DNA of 64,000 bases, taken from the NCBI RefSeq assembly GCF_963675165.1, contig NC_087379.1, forward strand, positions 4,357,442-4,421,441, read 5' to 3'. Both the position numbers and the translations under genes were made by a program. Positions 21,795 through 32,381 of the stretch are shown here, piece after piece. This DNA comes from Halichondria panicea. Taxonomy: Eukaryota > Porifera > Demospongiae > Suberitida > Halichondriidae. Under the pieces are notes generated by a model. It had not been told where the DNA came from. It saw nothing but the letters and a program-made list of their open reading frames with translations, and did not search any database. Each line of letters starts with the position of its first letter. Position 1 is the first letter of the stretch.

Positions 21795-24700
21795 TATGAT
21801 AGATTTACAATACTGATCTTAGACTATATAGATACTGAAGCATAATTATATAGACTCAGTGGTTGTACTGTTGATATTAAATTTTGTGCTGATCTGGATC
21901 TACTTGTGTGGTCTAACTTTCTGGGGGATTTTTTCTCAGGAAATTAGGCAACTGTTAATAAAATTCATGTTTCTGGTTCATAATTATGGGAATCACCTTA
22001 CCACTACTAATGTATAATTATATAGGGAGGGCTCCTGTTATTCATTATTATTGTTATTCATTATTATGCCTCGGTGCGCATGCGCAAGCGAAGTATACAA
22101 GTTCTTTCATGTGATGTCACTGTATTGCAATACAATATTAAACAATGCTGAAGCAGCAAATCACGTTTTGGTAGTGTGTGTGTGTGTGTGTGTGTGTAGA
22201 CTGCATGCTCAAGGATGAATGATCTATAATCATAAATCTATGTGAATTTGCAAAATAATGCTTCATTCCGGAGTTATGCCTAGTTTTGCTTTATACTTGG
22301 AATGCCATTAAAAAGAGTGCGTATAGCAAAACTTGTCCATGGAGTGTTGCAACTCTACTATTAGTTAGCTCTGCATTAGAATGCTAGCTATTATAGTAGC
22401 TGCAAGAGTGAGAAGAGAGCTACAAAACTCTACATGTACACTAGCCTCGGTCCCAGGCCGATTGTGATTAATAACCATATGCAAATATGTGTATCATGTG
22501 TGTATTAGCAATGTTATGTACATCCACCGAGGCATCAGCTCCCGCGGTGCTTTCATTGTGACATCACTTCTTGTAATGTCACGCTGGTGCTGATGCCTCG
22601 GTGGAGGCGCCAAGTACTAGTACTAGCAGACACATACATGTACAGTACATTACATGCACAGAATTAGAGCAGAAAAGAGTGGGAAATGATCGGTTGATTG
22701 CTACAAAGGATGCCGAAGTTCAAAGTCCATAATTAATGGTAAGCTATATTAAAATGAGAAACAGTATATGCATGGCTTTGCAGCTCTTCTCTCGTGAAAA
22801 TAGTGAAAAGGTCTGGATACTCTTGCAGCACTGCCGCGTCTCTTGGAATGCCAATCGGTGCTTGTGACATTGTAGGTTTAAAGAAGAAGTAGATGCAGCA
22901 ATACATTGGGAAATCCAAATTCCACAGAGGCAATACTCTCGATTTATTTCATTGGATAAGATGTGCATTTCATTGGCTCTGGCCACATTCCGCTAGAGCA
23001 CACGGAAATGCACCTATCTACTTGATTTTGCCCCCACCCCCTTCAAAGTAGTAAGAAAACTAGCCAGAACAAAGCATTGTTTTGCAATTCCAATCCAGGC
23101 TAGAATTAAGGATAGAAGAGCTATAGAAACTCTTACCTTTCACTTCACTTATCACTGAGCAGTTATAGCACTCTACACACACATGCACAAATACACTACC
23201 GTATACCTCGCTGTGCATGCGCAACCGCAACCGAGGCATAAAAACCCATTTCCAACCACAAACATGAAAAGATGCACTTAAAGGTAGAAGAGAACAATCA
23301 GCTATTTTCCAAGGCAAATTAGTTTTTCTTGATGAGGCATAATGCACAGAGTAATTTAGCAGACTCATTTTTCTAGCTTTTAACTTCAATCTGACTTCAC
23401 CCATACTTCTTGTCTTGTGATGCCTCGAGGCGTAGCCACACGAGGGATACGGTAAAGGAGGTTATGCACGGGGCGTAATTTCAAGAAAATTGTTAGCAAC
23501 CGTTGCTATCCCCCGTCGTGAGTAACAAAAAAACATTTCTTATAAAACAGTGATAGAGTAAAGTCAATTCGGACGTCATCATAATTCTGTCGGACACTGG
23601 TATCTTCAAAACTATAATTATAGCAGATACATGCAGACACCATTCAATCATTTTAAATTAAAGTCACTTTGTTAGCCTACATATCTATCCTCCAAATACT
23701 GTAGCTATACATAGATAATTTTCTGTAAAGAAGACACCGTTCGGTAGTTGCAATCGTCAGACAAAAACGAAGTCAAGTTCGGACCGCTGATATCTCAAAA
23801 GGCAGTGGTGCACGTGAAAAAACAATAATAATTTATGTTGTCAAAGTAACAAGGGTGTTTCGTGTTATATTATTTTTATTACATGGTTAGGCATCAGCAC
23901 CTGCGGTGCTTTCATTGATACAGTGTTTTATTAATGCATGCAGCTAGGCAACTCGCCCTCGTGCCTATGTCTCATGCTGCTATATCTATTACATATACGG
24001 CCATCCTGTGTGTAAAGTGTCAATCAACCTAGCTATAGATTGTACCACCACGGGAAATCGAATAAGGCCACAAGAATAAAACAATCATGCAGAGAGAGCT
24101 TTTAAACGTAACATAGGTAGTTGCAGCATGATTATGGGATGTCAAATACACAACCTAAACGAGAATAACCACAACATTATGAGGGTTCTGTTCTGATATA
24201 TCTACAGTTCATGAAGTGCTGTACGTGCACCTCCTCACAGCTCCTGTGCGCATGGAGGCAATAAATAATGAGTTAGTGGGTGCAAATTACACAAGATCAG
24301 TAACGTAATCAATGACTGGTGGGTGCAGGACATAAATTAAATGGTACGGTCAAGCGGATTATAGCACGAGTACACTATTGATTTGCTAATCGTATTACAA
24401 TGCAGTTTTCGAAAACGAGTCCCCTGTGCAAATACTCGCTTGAAAACATGTAATTACTGACCCAGATGAGATATGCTATTAATGTGAATGCAATAATTCC
24501 AGTGCACTAATAGTACATCATACAATGAGTCAGTGAAACATCGGCACCATTAGTGTAATAGGGAGGACCGTACGACAAGCCAAACAAAACTCTGTATACC
24601 CCGGTCCGTGATGGTCATGCTACGCTAATGACTTTTATTAGGTTTGTCTCGACGTATAACACACACCAAGTGCACATGCAAACACTAAACACTCACATTT

Positions 24701-24795
24701 ACTGGGCATAAGACACAAAGTTATTTGATTACATTAAAATACCCGTCAATAATAGCTCGACGTACACTTATTAATGGGTACACACACACACTCAC
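21795..24795. other. Intergenic between the two DD-ZU5 genes
   Basis: No confident gene. It contains a repeated module TTATGCCTCGGTGCGCATGCG plus (TG)n at 22063-22200, a GCATCAGC/GGTGCTGATGCCTC repeat at 22530-22620 and 23888-23915, and an open frame at 22733-22933 whose part MSQAPIGIPRDAAVLQEYPD looks protein-like but isolated. The terminal exon of the gene at 24796-31340 may lie between 24500 and 24720. Confidence 0.45.
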
Positions 24796-27700
24796 CTTCA
24801 AGTACTGGCAGACTTGAGCAGAAATCTTGTCTTTCTTCAGCTTTACTAACATCTCCAGAAGGGCCCTGAATGTCGCTTGTGAGTACTTCTTTGTTTTCCA
24901 AAATTTCAAGCACTCGATCATGGCTACATGAGAATTTGGCTTATTGATGACATCGCGTTGCTCGCTAGGTGTTAATTCCATTATATCGACATAGAGCTCG
25001 ACAAAATTGAAATATGCAGCCAAAAGTGGTATGTCTTTTTGTTGGATTTCCCTGTTGATTTGTGAAGTAGTGAGTTGACATGTGTCCATCAGACGTTGAA
25101 GAGCAGTACTGACTGGTTGAGTCGATGATCCTAACAGTATAGAAGGTAAAACATGCAGTCATGCATACGTATCTCTCTATACGTATGTACGCTAATGACC
25201 AAAACATATACATGCAAACACCAAAGAACACACTTTGCGGAGATGCTGAACGTATGCGTTTGGTATCGGTCTCTCCAGCAGATAGTGGTGGTGGTCTCTT
25301 CTGACCAACTGCTTCTGAGTATCCTCCAGAATCTATGATATTTTATACAACACAACTATAACCAAATTATACTAAAACACTAACCGCACAACAAGACTAC
25401 TAACAAAAAAATACGTGACACCAAATAACAATCTTGTGGAGATGCTGACCACGTGCGACTTGGACTGAGCTTGCTTCTAGGCGATAGTGGTGTCTTCTGT
25501 CCAGCTGCAGTTGTTACAATAAACGTATACGTAATAGTTCGTACAAGTCATAGGTATGAGGTATCTATATTAAGTGTCAGGGATAATTTGGCCTAGGGAT
25601 GAGGGACACTATAACCATATAGATACCGAATGCACCTGTATACTAACTGATTTAATCCCAAAGAGAGTGAGAAATAAAGGTTTAAGGTGTGCGCCTGCAT
25701 GCTCTATACTGACATTAATTTTCTCTATATAGTATTGTTACAGTATCTATAAAATAAAAGAATCACAGGAGTAATTTGACCTGGAAGTGTACGCTGGGGG
25801 TCCAGATGAATAGTGATGAATTTGAAGGGATCCTTTGCACCCACTAGTTTAACTTGGTGGACTAGTATTGAAGCAGATTTCTTGTGTTTATTTGTCATCT
25901 CAGCTTTTAAGTGGCAGTGGGGAATCAACTCTCCGGGCTTGAACTGATCAACATGCTTCTTCATTACCTATAGAGATGATGTACTAAGTACTGCTATGTA
26001 ATTAACCTTTAACATTGGCTACCGTAGGATGAAACAATGGCGTTATTTTCCACCCTCCCATGACTTCAGCACCATTACCAGGAATATCTAGTGTTATTCT
26101 GTCCTCCTCGAACTCAACGATATGATCCACTACAAGAATGGCTTCTTTACAGGAGACTCTTCAATCACACACTGTGCAGTGTTACATACAAAAATAAATT
26201 GCTGTTGTGAAAACATCACTTACTGATCTATGAATCTCATCATTCCAGTTGACAATAAAATGTATTTCCCTGCTATGCAGCTCTGAGCCGAAGTAGTAGA
26301 GGCTGGCAATGTACTTTCTCTCTACATCCTCTCCCGTTACAGCCAGTCCACTGAACTGGTTTAGCTCCAGTGAACCGTACGAGCTGTGCTCTGTGAACGA
26401 CGAGCCACGCCCTTCAAGCTGCTTGAATGTGTAGGGCAGACTCTCCTGGGAGCAACGTGCTCTCACAAATGAGAGCTTGGTGGAGCTGGTCATCTTGGCA
26501 CAGTGCTGTATTTCGACTGTCAGCAGCTGTTGGAATGGACCCGAGGGATGAGGACGTACCCAGAAGACACCGCTGACCAACTGGAGGTTGTTAGGAAACT
26601 GGTAATTTCCAGCTACACTGGCCTTGATATCAAGTCGACACTGGTCAACACCAGGTGGCAGGGAGTTCTGGGGTATGTGGAGCTTGAACCCATAGCCATC
26701 CCAGAGGAAAGTTTGGGATGAGTTGGTGATGATCACATGAGTATGAGCTACAGCTTCAACACCAGGGAGGTCTGAGAGGAAGAGTGAAAAAAATAGAGTG
26801 GATAAAAAGCAAGGGTGTGCAGTGAGGATTATAACAGCCAAGAGGAGGTTGGATGGATGTTGGGATCATGTAATTAAAGCTATAAATGTACTGTCGGTGC
26901 TATTTTTTGTTGGAGTGAGGAAGAAGTCAGACTGCATGCTCATTTCCAGTAGTTATCTCTGAAACTGCTGACTAGACAGAAATATAGCGTAGACTCAGCA
27001 TAATTATTAACACTTCTTATTGCCCTGTTCGCGCCAAAAAGTAGTGTGGATGTGGTCTGCATGATAACGCATCTTTGCTGTATGTTAATTGACATTCCAT
27101 TGTCCACGCATGTGATATTGTTGTAGCTCCTCCAGGCCGCATTAAAATACGGCCTGGTACCTATTGCATGGGTGATAGTGCGCATGCGCTTCAAATTACC
27201 CAGAATATGGGTACTCGTACTATGAACGTACCGCAAACATTTATACCCACGAATTAAATATCGCATGCATGCATGCATGCATGGTGCAGAAAGACCGTGA
27301 ACGTTTATACCCTCGAAATATACAGTATTAGGTTGGGATCGCACCTGGCGCATTCTCAGAGTTATGTTTGTTTCTTACGTGGTAGACTGATCAAGTTACA
27401 GGTATAGGTTTCAGTAGCTGATTAGTAAACACGGTTGGCAAGTCACGCACATTTTTGTGGCCCTTAGATGTTGTGTAGATTGTAACTTATAACTTAATTG
27501 ATATTCATATAATTTCTTGCCCCCCCCCCCCCCCCAATGAAATCCTGAGTATGCAGTTGTTTTGTGCACAGGATTAAGGTTTCATACAGAGGGGTGGGGG
27601 CCCTGGGATTTCCCCCCCCCCTGAAAATATGAAAAATTTATGATGTCATACCAAATTGTAAAGTGATTCAGAAGTATAATTATAGATCTACATGTAGCTA

Positions 27701-30700
27701 TAATGATTATTCTACGTGTATCAGTCGAGAAAAAGCCTCTTACATACCGTAATGTTACTATATAATTATTATAGACGGGTGGGTAGTAATTTTAGCGTTT
27801 TCAGATTTTTCTCTGTTTTTAGGGTACTAATTTGGGCGGATTTGTAGCAAATTTATTACCACAATATATTAGTCAAAAGATGTATATACCGTATTTACTT
27901 GATTAAACGCCCTCCTTGAATAAACGCCCATCTCGTTTAAACGCCCAGGGTAAAAGCTCTGTCTTTGTCAATAAACGCCCATCTTAAATAATCGCCCATG
28001 TATGGGGCGTGGCACTGTGGGTGGAGCTGAAATAGCACGTGGAACCCAGTTGCAAGCGTGGCAGCATAGAATAAAAATACTTTTTTATGATGCATCGATG
28101 GCAGAGAGAGAGATACCGACACAGAGGGCACTCCTATGACTTAAATTTAAGCTGAGAAATAGATTTAAGCTGAGACAGCAGCCCAAGAAGAGCACAATAA
28201 CTGCTGCTGTGCAAGAGTTTTGGAGGAGACATAACAATAAACAGGGCCCTCCTGGATTAAACGCCCTCCTCGTTTAAACGCCCCCTCTAAAGACTTCGAT
28301 CTGTTTAATACAGTACATGCAAGTATACGAGTTTTAAGGTTGAATGGAAAGTTTGGAGTCAGATACAGATGAAAAAAAGGCTAGCTTGCTTAGCATACTA
28401 TCAAAAGTACATAAAAAAAAAGAAAAAAATTAATGTTTTTTTTACTTCATAATTTTTTACTTGCGTTTTATTATTAGCGCGTACTTAATTTAGCGTTAAA
28501 GATTCGCTAAAATTAGTACCCATTTATAATAGTAACAATAAGGTACATCAGAAGAATCAATTTTCTTCTTTCTTGAGGTCCTGGTAAGCCACATAATACA
28601 ATAAATAACAACAATAGATGCATATAAATAAGTCTTTTCTTCTCAGTGACTTTATATAGATAAGCTAACTTTAATATAAAATTCATTATAGAAACTAATA
28701 TAACACTCTAATACTTTTGAGCGAAAGCAAAAACATGGCGAGAGGCATTAGCACAGCGCCAGCTTGAACACTAGTTATATCATTTTATGCTGTTTAAAAT
28801 GCTTTTCAATATTACAAAACGTTTTTTTAGAAACATCCTGTGTTGTTCAATTTATAGACTTTTTTGCTGTGACACACCCAGTTTAGAAAAATCTAGACCA
28901 TATATATGGATCAAAACTCTCTGTAATGTTGTTAACATGACATCATGGGTTAACTATGCTAAATATAGGCCCTATCCTACACGTGGAACTCCAGATTGAA
29001 CGTTTTAACGCTTACCCCCTACGGTAATGGCTAAATAGCTCACAAATGAAAGCCACGCCCCCAAATGATATTGTGGTAGTACGGTAGTACAATGTACTGC
29101 GAGCGCAGCCACAACTAATGAGATATAATGCGCACGCAGTGATTGTGTGTACAATTATTGCAGCCATACTATCTGCATTCTTGTGGTTTAAGCACAAAAA
29201 CCTCCAAATTGCACCTTAGACAATTATTCCGCCAAATTTTCTCTGGGGCTGTCCCCCGGACCCCCAAATTTTCAACGCCGTACAGCCGTCATTGTCATTT
29301 CCCCCCCTGGCTAAAAATCCTGTATGAAACCCTAATTATGTATGTCAATTCACCAAAACTAAGTTTCGATTCTTGTGGTTTATTCATGTCTCCAGTCGGT
29401 AGATAAGGAGGTGATAAAACATATTGATAACCTATGTGTATGTGTCGGCTACACATAATGAGACACTTTCATTCAAGGTATGCTCACCTGGTTTAACTTT
29501 AACTTTGAGTTCCTGCTTGTCTGGAGGCATAATAATTTAATATATAGATTGAATTCCATGCGTTGCGTTATGAATAAATACTCGGTAGATACACTTACTT
29601 GTGATAGTTGTTGATCGATAGACATCCATTTTACTCAGCGCATTTATCTTCTCTTCTGAGAGAGGTGTTGATTTTAGAGCTAGCAGCACATCATTTGATG
29701 TATGGTTGCCCTTTTCAAGCATCCATTTACGGTAAATTTGCTCGCTAAAATCTTGTGCATTTCCGTCCTCAATTGCATCGATTTCGGTCTCTTCAAACTC
29801 CAATTTTCTTGCTAGTGGTTTCCAGTCCCTGCCAATAATTTTGCTGACTTGCTCTATAAGTTCATCCAGTGAAACTAATGTACAATATTTTGCTGGTGAA
29901 AAACCTTGACCAAATCATACCCTTTGCGATCTAACTATTGTGTTTGTCATTCATTACCAGTGTATACCAATGGCAATTTTATTTTTGCGAAGTGTCAATT
30001 TTCGCATAATTATGTTCCTTCATACATCAATAACAATCTGAATACTGTATAATTTTTATGATACACTTACTTGTGATAGTTGTTGACTGAGAGAAACCCA
30101 TTTTTTTCAGCGCATGTATTTTCTCTACTGGGAGAGGTATTGATGTTATAGCTTCTAGCAGCACAGCACGGTTGCCATTTATACGCCTGTATTTGCCAAA
30201 AATTGATAAATTTGCTCTTTTTCTTCGATTTCCTTGATTTCAGCTTCTTCACAGCCTAATTTTCTTGCTAGTGGTTTCCAGTCCCTGCCAATAACCTTGC
30301 TGACTTGTTTTATAACATTATCCAGTAAAACTGCATACATATAAGATGCAACACTTAATTAGCCTAGATCAAAGAGTGATAATTGTCTATTTATATTGAA
30401 ACATTACTTTAGGTTGCTGTATTAGCTAGTGCAAAGAGCAATGGCTACACAAGCAAGATATGCATGCGACAACCACGTAAGGCCATACCAAGTTAATTTC
30501 CTGCTTCTCATGCCGCTTAAGCCAGAAATTGTAAACGGGTGCGCATGCATGTACTCCAACTAAAACGAAACAACTGGAAACAAAGGTCAATAATGGGCCA
30601 GGTTAGGGTTAGGGTTAGGGATAAAGTTAGATGCCACGCCCATTATTGACTACTGTTTCGTTTTAGTGAGACCTTGTTTTCTTTGTATTTGCGCAAACAT

Positions 30701-31340
30701 GACCATCACGTGATGCAATTTGGAGGTTATAAAATTAATAATGAATGAAGGTGACACATCTCCACTATACAACTTGCCTTGTGCATTAACAAGAAACACC
30801 GTATAGCGGGTAATTTTCGTTGGTGCAAATTTTCGTATAAAGATATTCGTGACGTTTAATTTTATAATTATGATGCTAACGAAAATTTCCAAATAACCCG
30901 TTGTACGGCATTTAAAGTGGCGAATTCACTTCTGTAACAGGTATAAGAAACTGAGCTTTAAAGTTCTAGGTTCAAATTTCTTGGGTGTGTTTTTTGTGAA
31001 CGTTTCCTGAAATCGTAGAGAGAGATGAGAAACAGGAAAGTAACTTGGTATGGTATAATATGCACATACAATCATTATTTTTTTTACCGACTATTTTATC
31101 CAACTAACGTTCAGCAGTGGAAGGGATAGTTTCCTCTCCCCAGTCGTACGAACTCAGATCAAATGGATTCAGGGAGCCTGGGTTAAGATACAACCATTCA
31201 GCGTAGGCAACCAGCATGAGAGTCAGACTCAACAAACTGTACAGAGCATGATTTTCCAGGTAGAAAAGAAAGAGGTACAGAGTAGAATTCACCAGGCAGA
31301 AACAGCACACAGCACAGCAACACTGGAGCTTGGAAAACAT
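24796..31340 (-). CDS. Transmembrane DD-ZU5-UPA-DD protein (gene B)
   Basis: Exons read: 31109-31340 (Cys-rich N terminus plus membrane segment, nearly identical to gene A exon 1), 29599-29874 (death domain), 29488-29520 (TNKQELKVKVKP), 26224-26771 (ZU5: TFLWDGYGFKLHIPQNSLPP ... LTVEIQHCAKM), about 26023-26130 and 25781-25967 (UPA-like: LDIPGNGAEVMGGWKI, KKHVDQFKPGELIPH), two Ser/Pro linkers 25430-25504 and 25234-25332, and 24796-25130 (second death domain, IPLLAAYFNFVELYVDIMEL). Phases agree except at the 26130 acceptor, which I could not settle. The last exon ends at GTGAGT, so a short final exon is missing. UNC5 and PIDD end ZU5-UPA-DD; the membrane anchor plus extra N-terminal DD is unusual. 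A signalling adaptor or receptor role is inferred. Confidence 0.75.
26772..29487. other. Repeat-filled intron of gene B
   Basis: No exon seen. It holds a TGCATGCATG run at about 27262-27282, a 16-base C run at 27520-27535 and a 10-base C run at 27612-27621, a block rich in GTTTAAACGCCC/TTGATTAAACGCCC at 27889-28300, a repeat at 28546-28772 (ending GGCGAGAGGCATTAGCACAG) related to 53476-53700, and a block at 29236-29335 related in inverse to 27540-27620. Confidence 0.6.
27889..28300. repeat. Interspersed repeat with AAACGCCC ends
   Basis: The left end ACTTGATTAAACGCCCTCCT and right end CTCGTTTAAACGCCCCCTC are direct-type repeats of an AAACGCCC unit that also appears in inner copies at 27920-27990. 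No coding frame; the mechanism is unknown. Confidence 0.5.
30071..30330 (-). pseudogene. Dead extra death-domain exon in gene B
   Basis: This 260-bp segment has an acceptor and a GTAAGT donor and aligns with the neighbouring death-domain exon (IKQVSKVIGRDWKPLARKL). After EKEQIYQF the frame hits a stop. The alignment resumes one base out of frame (NGNRAVLLEAITSIPLPVEK), at a run of five T. Neighbouring exons join in phase 1 without it, and including it would break the reading frame, so it is probably skipped. Confidence 0.75.
30559..30667. repeat. Hairpin element carrying telomere-like repeats
   Basis: Arms ACTAAAACGAAACA (30559-30572) with TGTTTCGTTTTAGT (30654-30667), and GGTCAATAATGGG (30585-30597) with CCCATTATTGAC (30639-30650). 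The loop contains GGTTAGGGTTAGGGTTAGGG (30601-30620), three TTAGGG units. It lies in the first intron of gene B. Confidence 0.75.
30798..30909. repeat. Miniature element, AGCGGGTAATTTTCG family, copy 2
   Basis: ACCGTATAGCGGGTAATTTT at the left and ATTTCCAAATAACCCGTTGT then ACGG at the right are inverted. Same family as 19710 and 54614. Confidence 0.7.
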
Positions 31341-32381
31341 TTGTATATATATATATTTATGATCTTATAGTCTAGCTGTATAAATAAGGATAGGTAATAA
31401 GTACTTATAGACACTCACTCACTGACTCTGCTTTTGTAATTAATTGTATTGCTATGATCTCATGATAATAAGTCTGTGATATTGGAGGTTATGAAGAAGG
31501 AGTAGATACATATGTAGCAATGCTCTCATTTCATTGGCTGTATCCAAATTCCTAGCTCTCTAGATTTTGCCCCCAAGCTATTAGGTATGGCCCCCAGACT
31601 AATACATGTACATGTACATGTAGTGGATCTGATTTCTAGGGGGATTTTTTGGGGGAAACAGGCTTTCTGATGTATTTTTATGTCTTGGTCTTGTATATTA
31701 AAAATAACGGTCTTTTCGAAGTTTGTCCAGGCTAGTATTTTTTTTATTCCTGACTTTCATTTGAAATTGCATGCATATAGATACATGCATTAACGACTAC
31801 CTCCAAAGAGCACACTATATATAATGGCCAAGAGCTCAGGTCAGGATTGAAACTACATGACTTCAATGTAAAAGCAACCTCTCAGGAGCGACTACCTCTC
31901 TACTCCGTATAACGAGCAGCTTTCTAGTCCCCAACAAGCGCTTTAGCAAGGAAAATAACCTCCCAGAATGGACAGCCACACTCAGAATTAGCAGACAATT
32001 ATTGCTGAGAGATCTAGTCCATAACTATGAGACTAAACTCACTCAGTCAATATCACTATCCGTTTCTGCACTGCTATGATCCGATGATTTTTATTTGACA
32101 ATAATGTGTGCTGATTTGGTCAGCTCAATCAAAATTAGTCTGATTTCTGGGGGATTTATTTTGTATACAGGCCATTAGGCAGATATTAGACATGGGTAAG
32201 CAATAACTTGAGATCTACACAATAATTATAGGTATTATAATTATACAGCACAAATAATTTTTACAGTGTGTAGGTGCATTTCGGATGGTAAAATTGTTAT
32301 TTGCTAATTTACTAGTTCAGGGAAAATTTAATTTATTCTATAATAAAACAATTTTATTGAATCTGTATAGTTGTCGTATAC
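31341..32381. other. Intergenic between gene B and the CDC123-like gene
   Basis: Would hold the gene B promoter (just above 31340) and the 3' flank of the CDC123-like gene; a minus-strand AATAAA (complement at 32353-32358) lies 24 bp after that gene's stop codon. An ACATGTACATGT run occurs near 31605. No other gene seen. Confidence 0.55.

Noticed and set aside
22733-22986. Minus-strand frames including MSQAPIGIPRDAAVLQEYPD
   Set aside because: The segment looks protein-like, but I could find no partner exon, clear donor or related family. Kept only as a note in the intergenic entry.
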